A DNA stretch of 64,000 nucleotides from contig DXYV01000004.1 in assembly GCA_019415645.1 (NCBI GenBank), positions 56,976 through 120,975 on the forward strand, in the 5' to 3' direction. This DNA comes from Clostridiales bacterium. Lineage in GTDB: Bacteria; Bacillota; Clostridia; Oscillospirales; Oscillospiraceae. Each line of letters opens with the position of its first letter. Positions within the stretch are counted from its first letter, which is position 1. The position numbers and the translations under genes were made by a program. Positions 1 to 9,200 of the stretch are shown here, piece by piece. The notes under the pieces are model-generated. The model saw only the letters and a list, made by a program, of their open reading frames with translations, ran no database searches and was not told the origin of the DNA.

Positions 1-1
1 G

Positions 2-40
2 GCGGTCAAGTATCTGGACAGCGAGGATTTCGTGGAGTAA
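2..40 (+). CDS. 3' end of an unidentified gene (partial)
   Basis: The first bases close an open frame ending AVKYLDSEDFVE and a TAA stop; the gene body lies before the window. A strong hairpin terminator follows at 70-100, which supports a real gene end. The same 40 bases recur at 229-268. Twelve residues are too few to name a family. Confidence 0.5.
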   Translation, partial: AVKYLDSEDFVE

Positions 41-69
41 GAGGATTCTTCGATCAAGCACCAGACCAA

Positions 70-100
70 CGCCCGCCCGGCATTGCCGGGCGGGCGTTTT
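70..100 (+). terminator. Rho-independent terminator
   Basis: A perfect CGCCCGCCCGGCA stem with a very short loop is followed by TTTT. It closes the gene that ends at base 40. Confidence 0.75.
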
Positions 101-431
101 GATCGCCTCGATGCCCGCGCCGGAAGGCGCGTCCAAGCATTTTGCGGAGCAAAATCTTGCCGGAGGCGGAATTCAGTTCCGCCGAGGAACTGCAAAAGGG
201 GTCCCTATGCGGCCGGCCGCATGGGGCTGGCGGTCAAGTATCTGGACAGCGAGGATTTCGTGGAGTAATGCGAAGCGTTTGAGCCGTCGAGAGCAACGGG
301 CTAAGACCACACGCAGACACCGACGCAGGATGGGCGAAGCCCGTCATGCATAGGTGCGGATGTGCGGGCTTAGAACCGTGTCGCGAACCGGCGAGACGTG
401 ACAGCGCAGAGCGCAAGTGGAAACAGACCAA

Positions 432-466
432 CGCCCGCCCGGCACTGCCGGGCGGGCGTCGATTTT
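432..466 (+). terminator. Terminator-like hairpin, second copy
   Basis: Same stem as the hairpin at 70-100 with a one-base loop change, followed by TCGATTTTA. It closes the duplicated gene end at 268 and faces the convergent minus-strand gene ending at 492. Bases 269-431 between the repeat and this hairpin show no gene I can support. Confidence 0.55.
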
Positions 467-491
467 ATCTGTTGGACGAATCAGGCCGCAG

Positions 492-1700
492 TCAGGGCTG
501 TGCAGCGTGATAGAGCGCCAGGGCGGACAGCGTAAAGCCGTCGGTGATCGTGCCGCCGGCGATTTGGGCGCGCAGCTCGTCTTCGGTCAGCCAGATCAGC
601 TCCCGGATTCCCTCGTGGCCCACCTGGGCGGCGGCGTGTTCCACCTCCGCCAGAAAGACCTGGGCACATCCGGCGGACAGGCCGGAGTCCGCCCGCACAT
701 GGCCCAGGAAGCGCACCGCTTTTATCTGAGCGCCCATCTCCTCGGCCAGCTCCTTGCGGATGTTTTCCTCCGGCGTCAGGCCGGGGCAGGCGAATCCGCG
801 GGGGAATTCCAGACATTCGGTCCGGGGCGCGTGGCGGAAGATGCGCAGCAGACCGAACTTCCCATCCCGGAAAGGAACCGCCACCGCGCCGTTGGTGCCC
901 GCCTGGGGATAGACCACCCGGGCGTAGGCATAACTGCGTGTCCCGCTGGTACACAGGTCCGCCAGAACCATGAAATAGGGCCGGTTGTCATAGACCAGGC
1001 CCATGGGACGGCCGGTTTCGGCGGAAAAGGCGCGCATCCGGTCTGGGTCCATCACCAGCGGAATCTGACTGCTGGGGGTGAAGAGATCGGGCCGCTGCTG
1101 GGCCAGCGCAAAGTAGGCCGCCACCGAATCAGGCTTTCCCGCCGAATGGGCCTGCCGAAAGGCGGCGTTGTTGGCTTTCAGCTCCTCCAGCGTCACAGGC
1201 TGGTAGTGGTTGACCTCCACACCGGCATTCAGCGCCCGGTCCATGCCAGCCAACAGGGGCCAGTAGGCGGAGGCCGTCTGGTTGTGGATATGGCCGTAAA
1301 TGTGGTATGCGCCCGTAAGATAACCGTCCCAGGTCATCATGGGGTAGTGGCACAAAATGACCGCTTCTCCATCCACCCGAAGCTCCGCCATCGGCTGGAT
1401 GGAGACAAAGGCATGCTCCAACAGGCCGGGATGGATCTTGCGCAGCCGCTTCATCCAGACTGCGTCGTGATTGCCCACGATCAGATGCTTCTGCCCGGCC
1501 AGCTGCGTGAGATAGGCGGCCGGGTCCTTACAGGCGAACATGAGATCGCCCAGGATGTAGACCGTATCCTCCGGCCTGATCCGGCGGTTCCAGTTGTCGA
1601 TCAGACAACGGTCCATGTCCTCCACACTGGCGAAGGGACGGCCGCAGTGCCGGATGATGTTGGCGTGACCCAAGTGCAGGTCGGCGGTAAAGTAGAGCAT
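492..1700 (-). CDS. Metallophosphatase-Nudix fusion protein
   Basis: 402-residue two-domain protein. Residues 1-175 are a calcineurin-like metallophosphoesterase with the metal motifs D7-x-H9 in DLHLGH, GD 51-52, GNHD 76-79, H118 and GHIH 136-139. Residues about 225-395 are a Nudix hydrolase whose box runs from G302 to G323. E316, E320 and E321 are kept, but the first Glu of the consensus is Leu (308) and the Arg before E316 is Lys (315). The known chemistry of both families is hydrolysis of phosphoesters or nucleoside diphosphate-linked compounds, so the fusion probably processes a nucleotide in two steps; the substrate is unknown. The start has an AAAGGAG ribosome site, and a promoter of form TTGCCG-N17-TATGAT lies at 1751-1779. 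It is separated from the next minus gene by 110 bases holding short hairpins, so it is probably its own unit. Confidence 0.85.
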   Translation of the reverse strand: MLYFTADLHLGHANIIRHCGRPFASVEDMDRCLIDNWNRRIRPEDTVYILGDLMFACKDPAAYLTQLAGQKHLIVGNHDAVWMKRLRKIHPGLLEHAFVSIQPMAELRVDGEAVILCHYPMMTWDGYLTGAYHIYGHIHNQTASAYWPLLAGMDRALNAGVEVNHYQPVTLEELKANNAAFRQAHSAGKPDSVAAYFALAQQRPDLFTPSSQIPLVMDPDRMRAFSAETGRPMGLVYDNRPYFMVLADLCTSGTRSYAYARVVYPQAGTNGAVAVPFRDGKFGLLRIFRHAPRTECLEFPRGFACPGLTPEENIRKELAEEMGAQIKAVRFLGHVRADSGLSAGCAQVFLAEVEHAAAQVGHEGIRELIWLTEDELRAQIAGGTITDGFTLSALALYHAAQP

Positions 1701-1750
1701 GGGAAAGCTCCTTTCCGGTTCCGCCGGAGGCGGAACGCTTGATTAAGCGT

Positions 1751-1779
1751 ATCATAACACAGTCCGGTCCGGCCGGCAA
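1751..1779 (-). promoter_or_regulatory. Sigma-A-type promoter for the fusion gene
   Basis: Read on the minus strand: TTGCCG (1774-1779), 17 bases, TATGAT (1751-1756). It lies about 50 bases before the start at 1700. Confidence 0.5.
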
Positions 1780-1810
1780 GCCGGCCCGGGCTGTGCGCTG
1801 GGCGGAGGGG

Positions 1811-2761
1811 TCAGCTCCTCTGCGCCGGGCTGTCCTCCTGGGCGCCGTGCAGCGTCAGGCAGCGGTCCCGCAGGGCCTGGAACAGCGCAGGGGGACCGGC
1901 CAGGAAGCTCTGGCTGCCGGTGTGTCGGTCGCTGCCGCAGTTGGGGAGAAGCCCGAACGCCTGACAGTAGCCCGCCAGCCGTGCCTGCTGCGCGGGGGAG
2001 TAGCCCGTGTAGAGGGTCTCCAGCGCCTGTCCGCCGAGACGGTGGAACAGGGCGACCAGAGCGTCCTCCTCGGCCCGTTCCAGGCGGTAATAGTAGAGGT
2101 GATTCAGGGTGGACAGGCCGGTTCGGTTGACCGCCTCCAGCACCATATCAAACGGGGCGAAGTGGAAAAAGGCTTCGCCGGGGACGTAGGCCAGCCGTTC
2201 GCCGTGGGCGGAGAGATATTTCTCCCGGGCCTCCTGGGGGGAGGAGACACAGCCGGTCTCGCAGAGCAGGGTGGTGACGGCCTGCTTGCCCAGATGATGG
2301 GAATGGGGGTTGCGCTCCAATATCATCTGATAGGAGCGCTCCACCCCCTCCCGGCTGGGGTCCAGACCGCACCGCAGACACAGGCGCAGCATCTCCTTTA
2401 CATAGCTCTCGTGGTCCTGGGCCTGGTTGTGCCGAAGAATTTCCTGAAGCCCGGGGTCCTCCTCGGACAGCCAATGTCCGCCGATGTGGATGATGTGGCG
2501 CCGGCCGTCCAGGACCAGCTCGGCGGAGAGCTCGCAGGCCGGAATCACATCCAGTCCGAATTCGTCCATCAGGGCCTCCCGTTCGGCCCGCGGGAGCATC
2601 CAATCGTGATCGGTGAGGGCCAGGTGGGCCAGCCCACCCTCCGCTTTGGCCAGACGGCAGACGGTGCGGGGCGTCTGGTCGGGGGCGCCGTCCGAATAGC
2701 AGGTGTGGGTATGAAAATCAAAGGGACCGGCCGTGGGCCGGGCAGCAGTACAGTACTTCAT
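1811..2761 (-). CDS. PHP-domain phosphoesterase
   Basis: 316-residue PHP-fold metal-dependent phosphoesterase of the TrpH/YciV type. Visible metal ligands are DFHTHT (15-20), TDHD (50-53), E77, H92, HSHH around 153-156, NH 220-221 and the closing GSDRH (276-280), a full set for a trinuclear active site. Family members hydrolyse 3',5'-nucleoside bisphosphates or trim short RNAs; I infer a similar role. The start is the ATG that overlaps the upstream stop codon as ATGA (2758-2761), so translation is coupled to the metallophosphoesterase gene before it. A longer frame exists upstream, but its extra 105 residues are the shadow of that gene. Confidence 0.85.
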   Translation of the reverse strand: MKYCTAARPTAGPFDFHTHTCYSDGAPDQTPRTVCRLAKAEGGLAHLALTDHDWMLPRAEREALMDEFGLDVIPACELSAELVLDGRRHIIHIGGHWLSEEDPGLQEILRHNQAQDHESYVKEMLRLCLRCGLDPSREGVERSYQMILERNPHSHHLGKQAVTTLLCETGCVSSPQEAREKYLSAHGERLAYVPGEAFFHFAPFDMVLEAVNRTGLSTLNHLYYYRLERAEEDALVALFHRLGGQALETLYTGYSPAQQARLAGYCQAFGLLPNCGSDRHTGSQSFLAGPPALFQALRDRCLTLHGAQEDSPAQRS

Positions 2762-3537
2762 TCTGATTCCTCCAGTTCCTGGTGAATACCCATTCGATCC
2801 GCGGACCGAATGGACTGATAGACGACCTGAACGCGTTCCGCGGGGAAGGAGACCTCGCAGTGATAGTGTCCGCAGAACCAGGCCCCATAAGTAAGCTTCT
2901 GACGGATGTGGGAAAGAAAGTCGGTCAGCGGGTCGGCGGGCAGGTCGGGCCGGAGCCGGGCGTGGAGCTCCGTGGGGGCGCAGTGGCTGGCTACCAGGTC
3001 CACCTTCCAGCGGGCTGCCTCCAGAGACGCCAGCGCCCGCTGGTATTCGGCCGGACTGGGGAGCTCGTCGGTCCACCAGGATTCGTGCTCCACCCGGTAG
3101 CGGGCGTGCCGCCGATTCAGAGACCGTTTTTGCTGCCGGAGGGCCGGACCCTGCCGAAGGATGCCGTCGGGGGCATCGTGGGAGGCAGCGCCGCCCAGGA
3201 CGAACAGGGTCCGTCCCCCCAGATCAAACACATTTCCCCGGCACAGGTGGTAGACGCTGGGGCGAATGGGATGAATGGTCCCACCCCGCCAGGGGACAGC
3301 GGGGTATTGGGCCAGCAGATCAAAATTTTCGTGGTTTCCATCCACAAAAAGGGTGGTGAAGGGACGGCCGTCCAGCCAGTTCAGCCAGTAGCGCTCCGCG
3401 GGAGAGTCGTCCCAGACTCCGCCGAAGTCGCCGCATATCAGAACGAAGTCGTCCTTGGACAGCTCCGCCTGAGCGGGAAACTGGCGGGTGGAAAAGCGGT
3501 GAAATTCACTGTGGCAGTCGCCGGTAATATAGAGCAT
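2758..3537 (-). CDS. Calcineurin-like metallophosphoesterase
   Basis: 259 residues, a complete single-domain metallophosphoesterase. Motifs in order: GDCH near residues 6-9, GDFGG about 36, GNHE about 67, SHCAPT about 184 and GHYH about 217, the expected di-metal ligands. It lacks a signal peptide, so it acts in the cytoplasm. It overlaps the PHP gene by four bases and starts four bases after the membrane-protein gene before it, so the genes are one operon. Two different phosphoesterase folds coupled in one message suggest sequential hydrolysis of one phosphorylated substrate, which I cannot name. Confidence 0.85.
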   Translation of the reverse strand: MLYITGDCHSEFHRFSTRQFPAQAELSKDDFVLICGDFGGVWDDSPAERYWLNWLDGRPFTTLFVDGNHENFDLLAQYPAVPWRGGTIHPIRPSVYHLCRGNVFDLGGRTLFVLGGAASHDAPDGILRQGPALRQQKRSLNRRHARYRVEHESWWTDELPSPAEYQRALASLEAARWKVDLVASHCAPTELHARLRPDLPADPLTDFLSHIRQKLTYGAWFCGHYHCEVSFPAERVQVVYQSIRSADRMGIHQELEESE

Positions 3538-3541
3538 ACGA

Positions 3542-4144
3542 TCACTCCTCCCAATCGTCCGGGTCCAGCTCCTCGTCCTCCTCGTCCGGCGGAGACACCA
3601 GACGTTCGAGCCAGCCCAGAAACAGGCGGCCCAACACCTTCGTCACCCGAAGGGCAGCCAGCCCGATGAGAAACAGCACGATTCCGCCGGACAGAACCTC
3701 GGGATCGAGGGAGAGCACCTCCGCCGCCCGGTGAAAGAGGCTCCGGCCCAATCTGGCCGCCGCAGACAGAAGGGGCAGGGCCATCAGCCCGATTCCCACG
3801 CCGGCCAGAAAACCGTAGACACGGGCCCGGCGGCCCTGGCGGACGGCCTCTCCGCTGCGCTTGCTCTCCTGTTCCTTCTGAAGCGCCTGGACCGCGTCCC
3901 GCAGGGACTCGGTCACCCAGATGTGCTGCCACAGCGCTTTTGTCAGGCCGTCCAGGCGGTCCTCCAGCTGGGTGCAGAATGAGTCGGACGGAGAGTCGGG
4001 GGCCGGGTCGGGCGGCGCGCCGCCGTCCGGCGGATCGTCCGGCTCTGGCGGGGCAGAGAAAACATCCTTCGGGCCGCCGACGGGGGCATCCTGGCCCGAA
4101 TGGGCCAGGAGCTCCCGCAGAAGGTCATATTCTTCTCGGGTCAT
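3542..4144 (-). CDS. Membrane protein of unknown function
   Basis: 200 residues starting MTREEYDLL. An acidic proline-rich cytoplasmic stretch (about 20-55) is followed by a helical, charged segment (about 58-100) that could form a coiled coil. Two hydrophobic helices follow (about 110-130 and 148-170), then a strongly acidic tail ending DPDDWEE. The start has a GGGGAG ribosome site; a longer upstream frame overlaps the lectin gene and is not supported. It sits 13 bases after that gene and four bases before the metallophosphoesterase. I do not recognise the family. Confidence 0.7.
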   Translation of the reverse strand: MTREEYDLLRELLAHSGQDAPVGGPKDVFSAPPEPDDPPDGGAPPDPAPDSPSDSFCTQLEDRLDGLTKALWQHIWVTESLRDAVQALQKEQESKRSGEAVRQGRRARVYGFLAGVGIGLMALPLLSAAARLGRSLFHRAAEVLSLDPEVLSGGIVLFLIGLAALRVTKVLGRLFLGWLERLVSPPDEEDEELDPDDWEE

Positions 4145-4157
4145 AGCCGGTCTCCCC

Positions 4158-5867
4158 TCAGTGCAGCGAGTAGTCCTTGGCGGTATAGAGGCTGACTGCC
4201 GCGTTGGCGGAGCGGAAGGAGGCCCAGGAGTAGGTGGCGGTGCGGATTCCGTTGGCGCCGTCCACATTGCACTCATAGACCGTGATGCCGGAGGAATTGG
4301 CGCTCAGCACGATCATGGAGTGGCTGCCCCCGTGGCTGCGGCGGACCTGAAGGAAGTCGCCGGGCCGCGCCTGGGTCAGCAGCGCCTGAAGAGCGGCGTC
4401 GCTGCGGCTGGACAGGGAGGTCAGAGAGCCCACCAGACGCGTCTTGGAGGTGCTGATGCTGATTTGATAGTTATTGGGCTTGGCTTTGGTGGAGCCGATG
4501 TTGTACCCAAATAATATCATATGGACCTTTTTCGCGAAACCCTTGCATTGCTCGTTGGCGAACGCGCCGGTGTAGGTGGTATTGACCTTGTAGGCGCCGT
4601 TGCCGTAGGAGCCGTCGATCATGGCGTTGAGGCGGGCGAGGATGGCGGCCTCGGCGGAGGAGGCGGAGCCGCCGGAGGAGATGTTCAGGTATTCCGGGTC
4701 CCGCTGGGCGGCCTTGGGGTCGTTGACCTTATAGACATGCCAGCCCTGGGCCGGGAGAAAGTTGTTGCGCGTGTAGACCAGAATACCGTTGCCGACGGTC
4801 TGGCAGTCGCCGTTGGCCAGGTCGAGGGCCAAGCCCGAGGCGGCGTTGACAAAGGTGTAGCTGGAGTCGCGGTTCAAAACGGGGAGCCACCAGCTGGCGG
4901 TGTCGCCGGTCTGCTTGCGGTGCAGCGTGACCCCCTGGCCGGCCTTGGCGCCGGAGCCCAGCAGGCAGTTAAGGACCAGGGACTTGCAGTAGGACGGGGC
5001 GATGGTCACATAATTGCCGCTGCCGACCCGCTCCACATACCAGATCTCATTGCTCTCCGCGTCCCAGGGGGACAGGCCGCAGGTGGCCTTATCCTCCTGA
5101 ACGCTGGCGAAGGTGACATTGGCTACCATATCGGGGTCGCCATAGGCGCCAAATACATAGTAGCCGGTGCTCAGCGAGGAGGAGGAGACCTTCTGCCGGA
5201 GCTCGGAGGAGTCGGAGGAGCCGCCCGAACCGCCGCTGGAAGCAGCGGAGTCCAGGAAAAAGCTCTGGGCCCGGGCGTAGGAGTTGGCCTCCCACAAAAT
5301 GGCCTTGTTTCCGGTCTCGTAGGAGCCGTTGGCCACGTCGATCACATAGCCGCAGGCCTTGGAGCGCAGGACGTAGGAGCCGTCCGACTGCTTTACGGGG
5401 TAGAACAGGGAGGCGTCGTCGCCGTCCGCGTAGGCGTGGAGGGTAAGCAGGCTGCCCTTCTCACAGTTGGCGCCCAGCAGGGCGTTGAGGGCCAGAGACT
5501 CGGCGTGGAGGGGATGGAGGCTGATATAACCGCCGCCCCGGTTGACGATGCGGAAGGATTCGTTGTGTTCACCGTTGAGGGGGTCCACACCGATGGTGGC
5601 CGCGTCGGCCTGGGTGGAGGCGAAAATGACGTTCAGCCCCAGGGAGCGGTCGTCATGGAGGGCCAGGTAATACACGCCGTTGGGGACGATGACGCCGCTG
5701 GCGCTGGTGGGGGTCAGATTGGCCGTGGGGGAGGCGCTCAGGGAAAAGCCGCCGCCGCTCAGGGAGAACGTGGCCGCGCCGGCGGAGGTCAGACAGGAGA
5801 ACAGGGCAGTGGCCGCGAGAAGACCGGCGATACCGGTGCGGATGGAACGGAAACTTTTGAACTTCAT
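4158..5867 (-). CDS. Secreted ricin-type lectin / cysteine hydrolase-like protein
   Basis: 569 residues with a clear signal peptide (basic MKFKSFRSIR, hydrophobic core, AGA-type cleavage near 31). Two repeats of a beta-trefoil, ricin-like lectin module follow (about 55-215 and 225-385). Both have the pattern VYYLALHDDRSLGLN / GYYVFGAYGDPDMVAN and later NALLG/NCLLGSG blocks, joined by a Ser/Gly linker near 215. The C-terminal 170 residues look like a papain-fold (CHAP or NlpC-like) hydrolase: C441 in EQCKGFA, H516 in GSHSMIV and N534 are a plausible triad. It probably binds cell-surface or host glycans and cuts an amide bond, perhaps in peptidoglycan. It is the first gene of the minus operon. 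Confidence 0.75.
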   Translation of the reverse strand: MKFKSFRSIRTGIAGLLAATALFSCLTSAGAATFSLSGGGFSLSASPTANLTPTSASGVIVPNGVYYLALHDDRSLGLNVIFASTQADAATIGVDPLNGEHNESFRIVNRGGGYISLHPLHAESLALNALLGANCEKGSLLTLHAYADGDDASLFYPVKQSDGSYVLRSKACGYVIDVANGSYETGNKAILWEANSYARAQSFFLDSAASSGGSGGSSDSSELRQKVSSSSLSTGYYVFGAYGDPDMVANVTFASVQEDKATCGLSPWDAESNEIWYVERVGSGNYVTIAPSYCKSLVLNCLLGSGAKAGQGVTLHRKQTGDTASWWLPVLNRDSSYTFVNAASGLALDLANGDCQTVGNGILVYTRNNFLPAQGWHVYKVNDPKAAQRDPEYLNISSGGSASSAEAAILARLNAMIDGSYGNGAYKVNTTYTGAFANEQCKGFAKKVHMILFGYNIGSTKAKPNNYQISISTSKTRLVGSLTSLSSRSDAALQALLTQARPGDFLQVRRSHGGSHSMIVLSANSSGITVYECNVDGANGIRTATYSWASFRSANAAVSLYTAKDYSLH

Positions 5868-6251
5868 GGTAGTTGCTCCTCTCTAGTCAAATTCAAATCA
5901 AACATTCAACGGGAAGGGCCCAACTGGGCGGCTCTGCAAAAGCAGGAACACAGAATAAAAACCTGGTGGAGAGAGACAGGCGGGCCGGATGGGTGGGGAC
6001 GAGCCGCTGCGCGCGGAATCGAAGGGAGCAGTCTGCGGCATGGGAAACGACCTCCTTTGCTTTGTCAGGTTCCTCGGGATACTTTGATTGAACCACGGAA
6101 GGCGGAAGGGCGGGAGAGGGAGGTCACGATTAAAAAATTAGAAAATGCAGGGATGGAACGGTGCGCCCCGCCTGTGGGACTGGCGGTGGAAGGAGCCGCC
6201 TTGATTTCCGTTCAGGGGTTTGCTATGATGGGGACACAGGAGGGGAGAAAC
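5868..6251. other. Divergent intergenic region
   Basis: 384 bases between a minus and a plus gene. Frames crossing it have no ribosome site of their own. The only element I can support is the plus promoter at 6201-6229. I found no convincing minus promoter for the lectin operon, although one is expected here. Confidence 0.5.
6201..6229 (+). promoter_or_regulatory. Sigma-A-type promoter
   Basis: TTGATT (6201-6206), 17-base spacer, TATGAT (6224-6229). Transcription would begin about 15 bases before the ATG at 6252, whose ribosome site AGGAGGGG is at about 6237-6245. Confidence 0.65.
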
Positions 6252-9200
6252 ATGAAGGCTGGAACACGGATGAGCCGCAGCGCCGAAGAGGAGGCACGGT
6301 ATGAGCAGTATGCGGCATACCTGCGGACGGAGTGGGGCGTCGCCAGCGAACGCTCCCGGGCGGCCTACCTCAGCGCGGTGGGGCGCAAGGGCAGGCTGAC
6401 CCGGGCGGCCCGGGAAGCGGGGCGGATTCCGGAGGGAACGGAGTCGCTGCTGGCTATGACCGACCCGGAGCAGGTGCGGGCGGTGGAGACCTGGTGGCAG
6501 ACCGCGGGGAAGGACGCCTTGAAGGGCTACACGACCCATATGGGACATTGGCTGGCCTTTCAGGACAGGGCGCGCACTGCGTTCCGGCGGGAGCGGCCGC
6601 TGCAGGCGGAGCTGGAGCCGCCGCCTCATCGGGTCCGGCTGCTGAGCGTGCTGCAGGCCTTCTGCGCAGGCTGGGGAACGGTGCGGGACCGGGAGGAGCT
6701 GCTGGAAGCGGTCACCGGCTGCCAGTATGACGCGGACTGCCTGCGGGAGCACAGCGCCTCCTTCCGCCGCCTCCGGCAGGACCTGCTGGACCGCATCGAC
6801 CGGGAATCCGGAGCGGCGGAGCAGGCTCTAATTCGGACCTTTCCCGGCCGGCTGGTCAGCGCGTGCCGGGCCGTCCCGCCCCGGATTCTGGAGGAGCATG
6901 ACGCGGACCTGCTGGAGGATCTGGCGCGCCGGCGGGTGGCCTATGACGACAGCCTGCTTGCCAGTCTGGAAACGCTTCGGGCCGCCGGACGGCAGCCGGA
7001 AGGAGCGCGGGACCGTCTGTGTGCCCGGGCCTTTTTGGGGCTGATTCGCGCTGTTCTGCTGGACTGCGATCCAGCCAGCCGGCCCGATGACCCGGCACTG
7101 GAGCCAGGCGCCGCCCTTCGGGACCCGCGCCTGTGGGAGAACAGCTTGATCTGGGGCAGGCTGGAGCAGGGCCCGCTTCCGTCCCGGGTGCTGGAGGTCC
7201 TGCTGCGCGTCCCCGAACCGGAGGACGGCGGTCTGCGGTCCCGGCTGGCGGGGGCGCTGCTGCACAGTATGCTGGCGCTGGCCGATCAGCCCGCAAAGGA
7301 CGAGCCGGAGTGGAAAAGGGCGGACCGCTGGACGGAGGAGGCCGTGGTGTTCTGCGGGACATACTGGGAGGACCTGTATCCCGCGCTGCTCCGTCCGTCT
7401 GCCGGCTGGTATCCGGCTACGCCTGAGCTTCAGCTCCAGGGCGGGCCGCGCGGCTCCCTGTTTCACGCGGACCTCCTCCGCCGGCAGGCCGAGCTGCTGC
7501 TGCATATGCCGGTGGAAGCGCGCTCGGAATCCAGGCAGCTGGTCCATCTGGTTCGAATCCAGAGCGACGTGCAGCTGGCCCTGTCCATCCTCCAGCGGCT
7601 GCGGGAGGAGCCCTATGAGGCCCTGGAGCAGGCGGGCAGTCCCCGCCGCCTCCGGCTGACCATGGCCCGTCTGCGCCTGTGCGACGCGGAGGTCCACCGG
7701 AGGCTCGGCGCGCTGGAGCGGGAGGAGACCTGTCTGACCGATGTGCTCGGCCTGTATATCCGACCCAGCCGGGCGGCCCTGGCCGACCGGGAGGCGTTTG
7801 CCTTCCTGAACGAGGAGGAGCGGAGGGAAATTGAGCCCCGCCGTATTGAGATCTGCCGGGCCTGTTTGGAGACGTATTTCGGAGAACACTCAGCTTTTGC
7901 AGCCCGCCTGCGCCTGTTTCCCGGTACGGACGACCGGAATTACCAGGCGGAACAGGACGCGTGGCGGACGGGCTTTGCCGGCCTGCTCTCCGGGCCGCCC
8001 GTCCCTTCCGCCCCCAGGGTGCGCCTTCCGCTGGACCCGGAGGCGCTCCGGGACCCGGAGCGGTTCCGGGCCGTGTACAGCGGCGTGTTCGACAGTGTGC
8101 TGGGCAAGAACCCGGCGGTCCAGCGGACGCCGGTGGAGCTGGCGGAGTTTCAGATCTTGGCCAGCAGCCAGACCAGCCTGATGCAGATGAACCAGGTGGT
8201 GGACAATCTGACCACCCTCCAGATGCTCCATGTGCCGGGCTATCGGGCGGCCTGCCGGGCCGGAATCATCACCCTGTCCTGCTTCGGCGGGGTGGACGAC
8301 CCACGAAGCTATCTGGAACGAAACCTGCTCAATCCCAACTTTCGCTTCAGCTCTGCCGACGACTTTGCGCTGGCCGGGGACGCCACAGAGGAGGAGCTGC
8401 AGCGCAGCTGTCGGGGGATCATGTACCGCTATCTGAACGGGCAGGCCAGACTCTCGGACTTCCCCAGCGCATGCCGGGCGCATATGGAGTTTCTGGCTGA
8501 GAGCTACCGGCTGATGTTTGACAGCTATCAGCCCTCCGACCTGCGCCGCTATCATCAGAATCCGGCGCGCCGCTATCCGCCGCGGCAGGGAAGCGCGCCC
8601 CAGCCCAGGACCCTGTACGCCGTGCTGAAGGACCGCCTGAGCCGGCTGGTGGAGGAGGCCCGGAGACCCGGCAGCCGCAAAGATCTCCATCGGCTGGAGG
8701 CCATCGCGGCCTATGCCGGGCAGATTGGCGAGCTGCCTGACCGCAGTTCATACGACCGGGCCATCGACGCGCTGTTGCAGAGCGAGCCGGACCCCATTCT
8801 GGAGGACCTGCGCTCCGTCGTCCACCAGAGCTACTTTATCGCCAACGGCTCCCTGAGCTGCGGCGACATCCTGCTGACAGAGCGGGACCCGAATCTGATC
8901 TTGACCCGGAACGAGGCGCCGGGCGTGACTTACGCGCCGAGCACCGGCGGCGGTATGCTGGAATACACCCTGCGCCAGGCGTGGAAGCCCGGCACCCGGG
9001 AAAACATCGGCTGGCCGGATATCTGCGAGATCGCCCTGATCAGCCGGGAGCTGGATCTGCGCAGCGGCGGCATGCCGCTGGAGCAGCGAATCGCCCAGAA
9101 GGAGCGGGAGACCGGCCTGGTCTACCGGGAACGGAACGGCAGCATCGTGGCGGACGACTATACCGCCCGCCTCTCCACCGGCGAACGCACCCACGTCTGT

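Larger units (their letters stand above)
1..268 (+). repeat. 40-bp direct repeat of a gene end (1-40 and 229-268)
   Basis: Bases 1-40 and 229-268 are identical, both ending in the TAA stop of the AVKYLDSEDFVE tail. Each copy is followed by a terminator with nearly the same stem (70-100 and 432-466, one base different in the loop region). Between the copies, 203-226 is a near-perfect GC-rich palindrome around GGCCGGCC. The second copy has only a short frame upstream (from about 83), so it looks like a remnant of a duplicated or partly deleted paralogue rather than a whole gene. Confidence 0.6.

Noticed and set aside
4521..6251. Long open frame extending the 1007-residue gene upstream by 577 codons
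   Set aside because: It is the antisense shadow of the lectin gene; Gly/Val/Ala-rich composition, no ribosome site, and a good promoter and AGGAGGGG lie just before 6252.
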